A stretch of 64,000 nt of DNA from Pseudoalteromonas piscicida (GCF_000238315.3 NZ_CP011924.1:722501-786500); one strand, 5' to 3'. Shown: positions 1 through 10,255, numbered from the stretch's first letter. The notes: generated from the letters alone by a model not told the origin. Numbers and translations are program-made.

Positions 1-1886
<1,886 letters not shown>

Positions 1887-2000
1887 ACAACGCCAAAGTG
1901 GTTTAAGTGACAGAAGTTAATAGACTAAAGTAGACAAAAGAATTTAATAGCTTTTTCCGGATTTACATTGATGAGGGAGACTTCATTGATGAACAGAATT

Positions 2001-2116
2001 TCCTGGTGACTATAGCGTTTTGGACCCACCTGACCCCATGCCGAACTCAGAAGTGAAACAAAACAGCGTCGATGATAGTGTGGATTACCCATGTGAAAGT
2101 AGAACATCGCCAGGGC
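2001..2116 (+). rRNA. rrf: 5S ribosomal RNA
   Basis: The central segment carries the 5S hallmark CCATGCCGAACTCAGAAGTG (about 2036-2055). The 5' CCTGG (2002-2006) can pair with CCAGG (2110-2114) to close the terminal helix. It follows the 23S gene by about 114 bp, with no tRNA in the spacer, and is followed by a strong terminator. Ends are set by the terminal helix and may be off by one or two bases. Confidence 0.95.
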
Positions 2117-2126
2117 CAAATAAGAG

Positions 2127-2157
2127 AAACCCGTTGCAGCAATGCGACGGGTTTTTT
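2127..2157 (+). terminator. rRNA operon intrinsic terminator
   Basis: An 11-bp stem (AAACCCGTTGC with GCGACGGGTTT, one G-U pair) with loop AGCAAT is followed directly by a T run. It lies 10 bases after the 5S gene and closes the rRNA operon. Confidence 0.9.
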
Positions 2158-2210
2158 GCTGTTTGGGGTATAGAGATTTGAGAAACAGAAAACCTCGCAA
2201 GCAATTAAAA

Positions 2211-2237
2211 CCTCGCGAGGTAAACTCGCTCCTACCA
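2211..2237 (-). repeat. REP-like palindromic element
   Basis: The hairpin GCGAG-GTAAA-CTCGC is flanked by CCTACCA. Read on the minus strand it begins TGGTAGGAGCGAG, which resembles the GTAGGAGCGAG core of REP sequences known from Pseudomonas and some marine gammaproteobacteria. Just before it, AAAACCTCGC occurs twice as a direct repeat (2190-2199 and 2208-2217). Family membership is inferred from one copy. Confidence 0.5.
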
Positions 2238-2248
2238 GATACACAGCG

Positions 2249-3787
2249 TTAATTCTCATTAAAGCTTTGTATTCTTTCTTTAATTTTAGTGCTTGAAATT
2301 CCTTGGGTATAAGGGATATAAACAACTCGAATATTTTGTGGTGCTAAAGCTATTTCCAATGCTTGCCAACGGGGCGTGTGTTGCCATTCATCACCGCAGA
2401 TCACAAGGTTTACTCTTTGTTGTGCGATCCAGTGCGCTGCTCGCTCAGTATCGGCCATTGGTGCACCGACTAAAACCGCTTTATCTACGCATGCTAATGC
2501 CTCAATAATACTTAAGCGCTCGTCTTGATCCATTATTGGCGGTCGTCCCTTACTTTTTAACGCAAAAGCATCCGGTGCGACCCCAACAACTAAGTAGTCA
2601 CCGTGTGATTTCGCTAACGACAAATACGTTAAGTGACCAGAGTGAAGCAGATCAAAAAAACCAAGCGCTAAAACACGGCACGGCTGTTGTGATTTCATCT
2701 GCTTTTGTACGAACTGCATAAGATTTTTTAAAAGACCGTCATGAGGTTTGAATTGTAATAGCACCTTAAGCATGGCATGCATTTTTTTGAAGTTGCCTTT
2801 TTTCCACTCAGTGTAGAGGTGAGAGTAGGCATAACAGTAATATAAGTAGGAATCTTGTATAATATTCGGGGCGCAGACGATGGTATCAAAATTTGCGTCA
2901 GGCATTTTCCAATCCAATCCATATAATGCTTGTAAGATTTGTTCTGGATACTGGGGATAACAAATTTCTCCGGCAGGTGAGCTGATGCTCACAACTTGAA
3001 TAGCAGAGAAACGCGTCACTCTATTCCAAGTAAAAGGTACTTCTCGCATCCATAAACCTGATATGGTGTCTCCAGTGCTTTGCTCTGTGGCATAACCGCA
3101 AAGGTCAAGCACCAAGCCTGATTGGTGGCGAAAACACCGAGGGTTTATAAGTCCATAGGATTGCGCTTCTTCCTGCCAGCCAAGATGCTGTAAATGTTCG
3201 ATTGCGCTTTCCATGTGAGACCAGTCGATACCAATATCAATATCTTTATCATTTTCTAAGAGTTGACCTTCACGCTCTAACCCAAGCAAACTACCAGCCG
3301 TAGGGAAAGCATAAAACCCCGCCTTTTTTAAGGATGACAACGTTTGTAGTAATAGGTGTAATGCGTTTTCAGGAGTTAGTTTAGTTGAGTTCGCGCTTTC
3401 ATGTATTGGTACTTCGGATGATTGAACTTTTGCAATGTTTGTCAGTGCGTCATGCTGCAAGCGCCATCCTAGCGCTTGATAAAAGGTTTGAGCGGCGAGT
3501 GGTAGTTGTCTGTTTTGTTGATAACTACGAGCGAGAATATAATAGCTATCTGGTACATCTGGGTGTTTATGTAGCAGTGCTTCAAGTTGTTCAATCCATT
3601 CACTCCCGGCTTGTCTTCGTTGTGCCAATTGTGCGAGATATAAAATGACCTGCTGGGTGGGCTGCTGTTGATATAGCTGCTGAAATGCTTGTTCTGCTGC
3701 TTGGTCTTGGCCCGAAGTAAAATACTCGATAGCCTGTGTCATCTTTTTATTAAGCTGTGACTGTTGAATTGCTGTATCTTTCTGCAT
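2249..3787 (-). CDS. Three-part protein: TPR region, LicD-like nucleotidyltransferase domain, glycerol-3-phosphate-type cytidylyltransferase
   Basis: This 512-residue protein joins three modules. Residues 1-120 are helical TPR-like repeats. Residues about 140-300 resemble the LicD/fukutin nucleotidyltransferase fold, with a GSLLGLEREG stretch followed by NDKDIDIGIDW, the likely metal-binding acidic cluster. Residues about 370-512 are a cytidylyltransferase of the TagD type, with GFFDLLHSGH (HxGH nucleotide site) and a late ISSTKIK signature. TagD-type enzymes make CDP-glycerol-like products and LicD proteins transfer phosphocholine or similar groups, so a role in phospho-substituent decoration of surface glycans is an inference. 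The gene stands alone between the rRNA operon and a divergent TPR gene. The start has a weak ribosome site; an alternative ATG lies at 3742. Confidence 0.75.
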   Translation of the reverse strand: MQKDTAIQQSQLNKKMTQAIEYFTSGQDQAAEQAFQQLYQQQPTQQVILYLAQLAQRRQAGSEWIEQLEALLHKHPDVPDSYYILARSYQQNRQLPLAAQTFYQALGWRLQHDALTNIAKVQSSEVPIHESANSTKLTPENALHLLLQTLSSLKKAGFYAFPTAGSLLGLEREGQLLENDKDIDIGIDWSHMESAIEHLQHLGWQEEAQSYGLINPRCFRHQSGLVLDLCGYATEQSTGDTISGLWMREVPFTWNRVTRFSAIQVVSISSPAGEICYPQYPEQILQALYGLDWKMPDANFDTIVCAPNIIQDSYLYYCYAYSHLYTEWKKGNFKKMHAMLKVLLQFKPHDGLLKNLMQFVQKQMKSQQPCRVLALGFFDLLHSGHLTYLSLAKSHGDYLVVGVAPDAFALKSKGRPPIMDQDERLSIIEALACVDKAVLVGAPMADTERAAHWIAQQRVNLVICGDEWQHTPRWQALEIALAPQNIRVVYIPYTQGISSTKIKERIQSFNEN

Positions 3788-3979
3788 CGATTAAATACCT
3801 AGTTGGCTACTTTTAGTTTTTGTAGTCACAGAGTCCATATTTTGATGACCCACTTTAATGGATTTGATGTGTTTAATGTGAAGTCGCTAGCAGTTTTATG
3901 CTTCTGCACGCTCGGGCATTTTGCCAACCAGCGGAAGCTCCACTATGATTACTTTAAATCAGGAAATCGGAGAGCGAAA

Positions 3980-4999
3980 GTGCTACCAGTTTTAATTATT
4001 GTTTCTTCTCTGACAGTACTCGCCCCTGATGAATTGTTTAAGACATTACAGGTTATTCAAGATTTAAACACCTCTAATCCAACACAAGCAACTCGGGTAT
4101 ATGAAGCAGCGCTGCTCAAACTGCCAACACAACCCTCTAAAGGCATCTATGAGATACATCGTGCCGGTTTAGAAGCTGCAATTAAAACAAACGATACGGT
4201 CAGAATACATGAAATAGTAGCGCTATTTTCTGAAAATGCTGAGTGGCTTGCGTATTTGCAGTCCGAAAAGGGGCAAATTGCAAATTACCTCGCGATTTAC
4301 TATCGCCGAATAGGTAAGCCTGCGCTTGCGCAAAAAAACTATGAATGTGCACTTAAGTACTCAACTCACGAGCAAAGGCCACTTATAGTTAATAATCTTG
4401 CCGTTTTATATCGAACAACAGGGCAGTTAGAAGAAGCTGTCGATATTTTAGCGCCGACATTGTCTGAGGTGAAGGATGAACAACTGGAAGCGGCACTTAA
4501 CAATAACTTAGCTAATGTTTATTTCGATATGAGTAAGTATCAGCATGCTGCAAGACTATATAGGCAAGCTTTCCTCTATCATCAAAAAGCAGAGCAAGCT
4601 TACGAGGCGAGCTATACGGGGTTAAATTTATTAAATGTTTATTTGCTTGCCAATCAGTGGAAAAACTATAGACGCTATATGAATACAGTGAAAACTCAGC
4701 TAAGTGCGTTAGAGGATAAAGAATTATCTATTGTGTTTACTTGGCAGGAGCTAATTTTTCAAAAAAGTAGAAATGGCATACAGCCAAAAACAGATCAAGT
4801 AGAGTTTCTTATTTCGACTTTACCCGTATTGCTCCAAAGTGATTACGGCAGCAATATGGAGAAATATGTTTATACATTGCAGCTCCCAGAGTTGATAGCA
4901 TTTTATAATACGTTGTTGTCTGAGCAGCAACAAGTGGCAGCCAGTGTATCGACGAACGCTTCGCTATTGGAAGTTGCGCTATCTTGGTGTGAGCACTAA
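3980..4999 (+). CDS. TPR-repeat protein with N-terminal hydrophobic segment, function unknown
   Basis: I place the start at the GTG at 3980, giving 339 residues. It is preceded by a good GGAGAG at 5-base spacing and gives an N-terminus MLPVLIIVSSLTVLAP, a short hydrophobic segment that could be a signal or anchor. The frame stays open upstream to a TTG at 3803, but that extension has no ribosome site and unconvincing composition. The body is helical with TPR-like motifs, clearest around the segment with NNLANVYFDMSKYQHAARLY. It is divergent from the fusion gene upstream. No enzymatic domain is visible, and the partner is unknown. Confidence 0.65.
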   Translation: MLPVLIIVSSLTVLAPDELFKTLQVIQDLNTSNPTQATRVYEAALLKLPTQPSKGIYEIHRAGLEAAIKTNDTVRIHEIVALFSENAEWLAYLQSEKGQIANYLAIYYRRIGKPALAQKNYECALKYSTHEQRPLIVNNLAVLYRTTGQLEEAVDILAPTLSEVKDEQLEAALNNNLANVYFDMSKYQHAARLYRQAFLYHQKAEQAYEASYTGLNLLNVYLLANQWKNYRRYMNTVKTQLSALEDKELSIVFTWQELIFQKSRNGIQPKTDQVEFLISTLPVLLQSDYGSNMEKYVYTLQLPELIAFYNTLLSEQQQVAASVSTNASLLEVALSWCEH

Positions 5000-5121
5000 T
5001 CTATCAAAAAAAGCTCTGATCACAGTAGAGCACAACACCGTTTTTTATACGTTGAATGGTAGATGTAGTCAGGTAGGGGCTGATAAATAATGAGTACCTT
5101 TGACTTAACCATCACAGAGTA

Positions 5122-5283
5122 ATACCAATTTACTTAATTAAGTGGTCTATTTTGAGGCAAAAAAATCTTGTCGATAGCCCGGCAAAAATTTTGCTATTTA
5201 GTTGTTCTAAATGATAAATTTTTAACACAGCTAGCGTCAGATTTAATTCCTCAAATTGAGCAAGTATTAAGTCAAATTGGTAT
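5122..5283 (-). mobile_element. MITE-1, copy A (complete, 162 bp)
   Basis: The element is bounded by the inverted termini ATACCAATT and AATTGGTAT. Its core (GCAAAAATTTTGCTATTTAG and the following TTGTTCTAAATGA-like stretch) matches the reverse complement of the copy at 8889-9049, with several differences. It encodes nothing credible; the frame running across it is an artefact. The rest of the gap 5000-5312 holds a weak hairpin (GCTCT/AGAGC near 5012-5030) and nothing else recognised. Confidence 0.8.
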
Positions 5284-5312
5284 AAAATCAAAGGTCAAAA
5301 GCGAGTTCAGAG

Positions 5313-6092
5313 TTAGAAAGTCCACGCTAGATGTAGCTGGGGAACAGATTCATTGGTATCTGTGCCAAGTTTGTTACGCCAATATTGCCATTCAACACCT
5401 AACATTAACTGATTGTCAGGCATACCTACCGCGTTGCCTAGATCCCATTGTAGAATTGGCTGCGCGAGCAACCAGCCTTTTACGTCATTACCCAACTCGT
5501 TCTCTCGCTCGCCAATATACTCTACGTGACCTGTGAGATAGAACTTTTGCTCGCCTATTGTAAAGGGGTAACCCCAAGCGAGATCTATCATCCAGCTATC
5601 ACTTTCTTTAGGCGCACCGCCATGACTAATACCTTGGCTATCGTCTTGATAAAGTGTGAAGGTAGAAGAGAAAAAATTGAACCCTTCAAAATTCCAATTT
5701 ACTTTGACACCAGGCAAGTATTTCATCACCTTAGCGTCTGCGGCTGCATTGAAACCCATTGTTAAGCTAACGTCAGCTATGGCGTTGAAAGAAGACTTAA
5801 AGCCTGCAATCTTTGACATCGATAAGCTCGAATACCACTCTCCATAAAAGTCACCGTCTTGGTAACCATCACTAAGGTCATCTTTGCTGTAATCGATAAA
5901 GAAGAAATTATCGCCGTAGCGATATCCAGACGCATGTTGTAATGAGTAAATCGTTGCCGTTGCTTCGCTTCTGCTAAACGGGTTTTTGAAATCACCGTGG
6001 TTTATATGTAGTTGTGTTGTACTCCAATCAGCAGCATAACCAAATGTGCTAAAAGCGAGTGAGGAGGAAATGATGAGTGTGTTGATTTTCAT
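5313..6092 (-). CDS. Outer membrane Tsx/OmpK-family channel
   Basis: This 259-residue protein has a cleavable signal peptide (MKINTLIISSSLAFSTFGYA, cut before ADWSTTQ) and ends in an aromatic residue (LHLAWTF), typical of BAM-assembled beta-barrels. The opening W-S-x-T-x-L-H-x-N-x-G-D-F-K and the alternating amphipathic strands with FFFIDYSKDDL fit the nucleoside-specific channel family Tsx/OmpK. It lies directly downstream of the antiporter gene on the same strand, 73 bp away, so the two may be co-transcribed. A nucleoside substrate is typical for the family but is not shown here. Confidence 0.85.
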   Translation of the reverse strand: MKINTLIISSSLAFSTFGYAADWSTTQLHINHGDFKNPFSRSEATATIYSLQHASGYRYGDNFFFIDYSKDDLSDGYQDGDFYGEWYSSLSMSKIAGFKSSFNAIADVSLTMGFNAAADAKVMKYLPGVKVNWNFEGFNFFSSTFTLYQDDSQGISHGGAPKESDSWMIDLAWGYPFTIGEQKFYLTGHVEYIGERENELGNDVKGWLLAQPILQWDLGNAVGMPDNQLMLGVEWQYWRNKLGTDTNESVPQLHLAWTF

Positions 6093-6165
6093 TTATTAAT
6101 TCGGATAGCGTTAAAAATGAAAGTATAACAAAAGCGCCCAAAGTTGGGCGCGTAAACCGAATAAA

Positions 6166-7479
6166 TTATGCTTTATCTCTTCTTAGGCAGATAACGGTAA
6201 TGGCGGTGAAAGCCAAAATGAAACAGTAATAAGAAGAACTAGATACGTCCCAAGGGCTGATTTTAAACGTGGCCCCGAGTAGCAGTGCTTGTGCACCATA
6301 GGGTAAAGAGCCTTGCATAACACAAGCAAAAATATCTAATAAGCTTGCCGAACGCTTAGCTGAGATCTTTCCATCTTCAGCCAGTTTTTTAGCAACAGGG
6401 CCTGCAACTATGATACTTACTGTGTTATTTGCGATACACAAGTTACTTGTTAACACGAGTGCTGCAATACCCAGTTGATCAGCTACTTGACGGTGCCATT
6501 TCGCGATAATGCTGGTAATTTTTTGGATCTGTTTGGCTAAAAAATCTAGGCCGCCATTGATACGAATAAATTCAGATAAACCACCAATAAACATCGACAG
6601 CAAGAAAATCTCCTGCATATCACTAAAGCCTTTATAGATATCGTTTAAGAATGCAGCGCCTTGATAGTCACCGACAAAACCCATACAGCCGGCAAACACA
6701 ATACCACTAAAGAGCACAACAAAGACATTGATACCAATCACCGCCAAGACCAAAATAAATACGTATGGTAAAACTAATAACCAATCAAACGGCTTGGTTT
6801 CTACAACCTGCGGCTCTGGGGTTAAAAACACCAATAGTAAAACAGTCAGCAGTGCCGCTGGTAGGGCTATTTTAAGATTCTCTCTAAATTTATCTTTCAT
6901 TTCACAACCTTGCGTTCGTGTTGCCGCGATTGTGGTATCAGAAATAATAGATAAGTTATCGCCAAACATTGCGCCCGAAACGATGGTGCCAGCCATTAGT
7001 GCTGGATCAATTCCGGTTTTCATCGCGACGGCAACAGCAATAGGTCCAATTGCACCAATTGTGCCCATGGAGGTTCCCATTGCGGTAGAGACGACAGCAG
7101 AAATAAGGAACAAGCCGGGTAATAAAAATGCCGGAGGAATAAGTGATAAACCGGCGTTAACCACAGCGTCAACACCGCCAGTGGCACTTGCAACCGCAGA
7201 AAAAGCTCCTGCTAATAAATAGATGAGGCACATGGTGATAATATTGCTGTGTCCTGCGCCTTGAATAAAAGTTTCGACGCTGCGGTTGATGGTATCTTTA
7301 TTAAGTAAAAAAGCGAGAACGATGGCTGGTAGAATCGCGACAGGAGCTTTTAATTGATAAAACGCATAATCAACGCCTTGCGATTGCAAATACAATCCTG
7401 CGCCAAGAAAAATCCCTACAAAGGTCAACAGCGGCAATAATGATAATTTTGCCTTTGTTTGATTGTAATTTGGTTGCAT
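6166..7479 (-). CDS. NhaC-family Na+/H+ antiporter, intact copy
   Basis: A polytopic membrane protein of 437 residues with about 11-12 hydrophobic helices and the family-typical segments STAMGTSMGTIGAIGPIA and MFGDNLSIISDTTIAAT (the GDNLSxISDTTIxAT signature of NhaC-type carriers). The start is the ATG at 7479, preceded by GGGGAG at good spacing; the longer frame to 7536 lacks a ribosome site. NhaC carriers exchange Na+ for H+ at the inner membrane, and some family members carry organic solutes. The last 44 codons (6297-6166) lie outside the duplicated unit, so only this copy has the native C-terminus. Its upstream region was altered by the duplication: 166 bp of original leader, including a broken MITE-1, now follow the truncated second copy. 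Confidence 0.9.
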   Translation of the reverse strand: MQPNYNQTKAKLSLLPLLTFVGIFLGAGLYLQSQGVDYAFYQLKAPVAILPAIVLAFLLNKDTINRSVETFIQGAGHSNIITMCLIYLLAGAFSAVASATGGVDAVVNAGLSLIPPAFLLPGLFLISAVVSTAMGTSMGTIGAIGPIAVAVAMKTGIDPALMAGTIVSGAMFGDNLSIISDTTIAATRTQGCEMKDKFRENLKIALPAALLTVLLLVFLTPEPQVVETKPFDWLLVLPYVFILVLAVIGINVFVVLFSGIVFAGCMGFVGDYQGAAFLNDIYKGFSDMQEIFLLSMFIGGLSEFIRINGGLDFLAKQIQKITSIIAKWHRQVADQLGIAALVLTSNLCIANNTVSIIVAGPVAKKLAEDGKISAKRSASLLDIFACVMQGSLPYGAQALLLGATFKISPWDVSSSSYYCFILAFTAITVICLRRDKA

Positions 7480-7645
7480 AGCACTCCCCAACAATAAAGC
7501 ACAGCCAATAGTCAGCTGTAAAACCGCACAACACACCTAATACCAATTGTATTAATTCTCCAACCAATTTGAACGGGGAATTAGCATATTAGCGTCGTTA
7601 AAAATTTCTCATTTAGAACAACTAAATAGCAAAATTTTTGCCTAG
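6297..7645. repeat. Tandem duplication A, unit 1 (1349 bp)
   Basis: This unit is repeated directly at 7646-8994 with no difference that I found. It runs from within the 3' part of the antiporter gene, through its start, to the middle of MITE-1. Only 1 bp (C) is shared at the joint. Confidence 0.93.
7540..7645 (+). mobile_element. MITE-1, copy B (truncated at duplication joint)
   Basis: It is identical to the first 106 bp of the copy at 8889-9049, beginning ATACCAATTG, and is cut after TTTTTGCCTAG where the second antiporter copy starts. The missing right end shows it arose with the tandem duplication rather than by insertion. Confidence 0.88.
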
Positions 7646-8828
7646 CATAGGGTAAAGAGCCTTGCATAACACAAGCAAAAATATCTAATAAGCTTGCCGA
7701 ACGCTTAGCTGAGATCTTTCCATCTTCAGCCAGTTTTTTAGCAACAGGGCCTGCAACTATGATACTTACTGTGTTATTTGCGATACACAAGTTACTTGTT
7801 AACACGAGTGCTGCAATACCCAGTTGATCAGCTACTTGACGGTGCCATTTCGCGATAATGCTGGTAATTTTTTGGATCTGTTTGGCTAAAAAATCTAGGC
7901 CGCCATTGATACGAATAAATTCAGATAAACCACCAATAAACATCGACAGCAAGAAAATCTCCTGCATATCACTAAAGCCTTTATAGATATCGTTTAAGAA
8001 TGCAGCGCCTTGATAGTCACCGACAAAACCCATACAGCCGGCAAACACAATACCACTAAAGAGCACAACAAAGACATTGATACCAATCACCGCCAAGACC
8101 AAAATAAATACGTATGGTAAAACTAATAACCAATCAAACGGCTTGGTTTCTACAACCTGCGGCTCTGGGGTTAAAAACACCAATAGTAAAACAGTCAGCA
8201 GTGCCGCTGGTAGGGCTATTTTAAGATTCTCTCTAAATTTATCTTTCATTTCACAACCTTGCGTTCGTGTTGCCGCGATTGTGGTATCAGAAATAATAGA
8301 TAAGTTATCGCCAAACATTGCGCCCGAAACGATGGTGCCAGCCATTAGTGCTGGATCAATTCCGGTTTTCATCGCGACGGCAACAGCAATAGGTCCAATT
8401 GCACCAATTGTGCCCATGGAGGTTCCCATTGCGGTAGAGACGACAGCAGAAATAAGGAACAAGCCGGGTAATAAAAATGCCGGAGGAATAAGTGATAAAC
8501 CGGCGTTAACCACAGCGTCAACACCGCCAGTGGCACTTGCAACCGCAGAAAAAGCTCCTGCTAATAAATAGATGAGGCACATGGTGATAATATTGCTGTG
8601 TCCTGCGCCTTGAATAAAAGTTTCGACGCTGCGGTTGATGGTATCTTTATTAAGTAAAAAAGCGAGAACGATGGCTGGTAGAATCGCGACAGGAGCTTTT
8701 AATTGATAAAACGCATAATCAACGCCTTGCGATTGCAAATACAATCCTGCGCCAAGAAAAATCCCTACAAAGGTCAACAGCGGCAATAATGATAATTTTG
8801 CCTTTGTTTGATTGTAATTTGGTTGCAT
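7581..8828 (-). pseudogene. NhaC-family antiporter, 3'-truncated duplicate
   Basis: From the ATG at 8828 (same GGGGAG ribosome site as the intact copy) to the joint at 7646, the protein equals the intact antiporter up to QGSLPY. There the frame runs into the broken MITE-1 and ends with about 21 foreign residues beginning ARQKFCYLVV. The native last 44 or so residues, including the final membrane helix, are lost. This copy keeps the original upstream region, so it is probably transcribed, and transcription could read into the intact gene 102 bp downstream. It is probably non-functional as a carrier, though that is inferred. Confidence 0.85.
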
Positions 8829-8994
8829 AGCACTCCCCAACAATAAAGCACAGCCAATAGTCAGCTGTAAAACCGCACAACACACCTAATACCAATTGTA
8901 TTAATTCTCCAACCAATTTGAACGGGGAATTAGCATATTAGCGTCGTTAAAAATTTCTCATTTAGAACAACTAAATAGCAAAATTTTTGCCTAG
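7646..8994. repeat. Tandem duplication A, unit 2 (1349 bp)
   Basis: Direct repeat of 6297-7645. The original right-hand continuation (CTACTAAAGC, rest of MITE-1) follows at 8995. Confidence 0.93.
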
Positions 8995-9049
8995 CTACTA
9001 AAGCTATTTTCCGCTTCAAAGTAGCCCATTTACTTAATGCAATTGGTAT
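8889..9049 (+). mobile_element. MITE-1, copy C (complete, 161 bp)
   Basis: The termini are ATACCAATTG and CAATTGGTAT, a 10-bp perfect inverted repeat. The interior contains the self-complementary stretch GCAAAATTTTTGC. It is opposite in orientation to the copy at 5122-5283. Between its end and dapB (9050-9262) I see only an AT-rich upstream region; GAGTGAGCGCGG near 9080 is unremarkable. Confidence 0.82.
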
Positions 9050-9262
9050 AAGATGAAAATCTCTCAACTTCAATAGGTGAGTGAGCGCGGCAGTTTATAT
9101 GTTTAGACGTCTAAAGTCTAATATTTTATTATTTTCAACTTAACTGACTATGACACACAGATACGGTAAACTCTACTCCCGCAAAAACACATTTCTATTA
9201 TCCGGTTAGCCATCGTTGCTGCCTTTTGGATAATCAACATCGCAAATAAAAAAGGGTAACGT

Positions 9263-10066
9263 ATGACAAGAATAGGTATTTACGGTGCGAATGGCAGAAT
9301 GGGGTTAGCATTGATTGAAGCCTGTTATTTGTCGCAACAAGTAGAGCTGGCCAACGCTTTTGTACGAGATAATTCACAATATCTTGATAAAGCAGTTAAT
9401 CAATTGCAGCCTCAAGCAGACGCAAATATCTGTTTTAGCTCCGAGCAAAGTAAGCTTGAAAATGTTGACGTATTAATAGACTTCACTTTGCCAGAGGGCA
9501 TGAAGCAGCATTTATCAGCTGCAATTGCCGCTAAAAAACCGATGGTGATCGGTACTACTGGACTGACTGCAAACGAAATGGCGCTGTTGGTGGAAGCCGC
9601 AAAAGATATCCCAATTGTGTTTTCTCGCAACTATAGCGTTGGCATTAACCTGCTACTGAACCTAGTACAAACAGCCGCACAAAAGCTGGCTGACGACATG
9701 GATATTGAAATTTTCGAAGCGCACCATCGCAACAAAATCGACGCGCCCTCAGGAACTGCGCTCGCTATCGGAGAGGCGATTGCAGAAGCAAAAGGCTGGC
9801 AACATGATGAGGTTGCGGTTTACGACCGAAGTCAAAGCCATGAAGCGAAATCTCAACAAGAAATCGGTTATTCAGTCCTCAGAGCGGGAGATATAGTAGG
9901 TGAACATACGGCTTACTTCTCGACAATGGGGGAAAGGCTTGAATTAACACATAAAGCAGCGTCGAGATTGACCTTTGCATCAGGTGCTGTAAGGGCTGCG
10001 CAGTGGCTAAAAGATAAACCAGTAGGCCTTTATGATATGCAAGATGTGCTAGATTTAAAGAAGTAA
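9263..10066 (+). CDS. dapB: 4-hydroxy-tetrahydrodipicolinate reductase
   Basis: DapB reduces 4-hydroxy-tetrahydrodipicolinate with NAD(P)H in the diaminopimelate/lysine pathway in the cytoplasm. The 267-residue length is normal. The N-terminal GANGRMG is the dinucleotide-binding loop, DFTLPEG and GTTGL follow, and EAHHRNKIDAPSGTAL contains the catalytic histidine pair and substrate-binding lysine. A ribosome site (AAAGGG) precedes the ATG. The order dapB-carA-carB-greA is conserved in many gammaproteobacteria. Usually dnaJ lies upstream, whereas here the porin-antiporter block does. Confidence 0.97.
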   Translation: MTRIGIYGANGRMGLALIEACYLSQQVELANAFVRDNSQYLDKAVNQLQPQADANICFSSEQSKLENVDVLIDFTLPEGMKQHLSAAIAAKKPMVIGTTGLTANEMALLVEAAKDIPIVFSRNYSVGINLLLNLVQTAAQKLADDMDIEIFEAHHRNKIDAPSGTALAIGEAIAEAKGWQHDEVAVYDRSQSHEAKSQQEIGYSVLRAGDIVGEHTAYFSTMGERLELTHKAASRLTFASGAVRAAQWLKDKPVGLYDMQDVLDLKK

Positions 10067-10219
10067 GTATAACATTTTGAGGCTTTAAAGCAAAAAAAGA
10101 GTTTAATGGCTTATTTTTATAAATTTTGTGATTTATATTAGACGAAAAGGCATTCATGCTGTAGACTATAACGAATTTGCCAAAATTTTAATAACTGCGT
10201 GTTACCAAGCGCTTTGTAG

Positions 10220-10255
10220 ACGGGATGTTGAGCGTTTTGCTTTCGCCCGTTTTTT
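10220..10255 (+). terminator. Terminator-like hairpin in the carA leader, possible attenuator
   Basis: ACGGG (10220-10224) can pair with CCCGT (10246-10250), with a small inner AGC/GCT pairing, and is followed by six T. It ends 8 bases before the strong AGGAGG ribosome site of carA. It may end dapB transcripts or attenuate carAB; the stem is short, so this is tentative. Confidence 0.4.

Noticed and set aside
1887..2000. tRNA gene in the 23S-5S spacer
   Set aside because: No cloverleaf-compatible sequence or CCA-adjacent acceptor stem was found in the 114-bp spacer.
5168..5536. 122-codon plus-strand frame starting within MITE-1 copy A
   Set aside because: It begins in the element, lacks a ribosome site and overlaps the porin gene antisense; composition is that of a shadow frame.
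6728..8571. Two identical 164-codon plus-strand frames opposite the antiporter genes
   Set aside because: They are antisense shadows of the membrane-protein codons, repeated only because the gene is duplicated.
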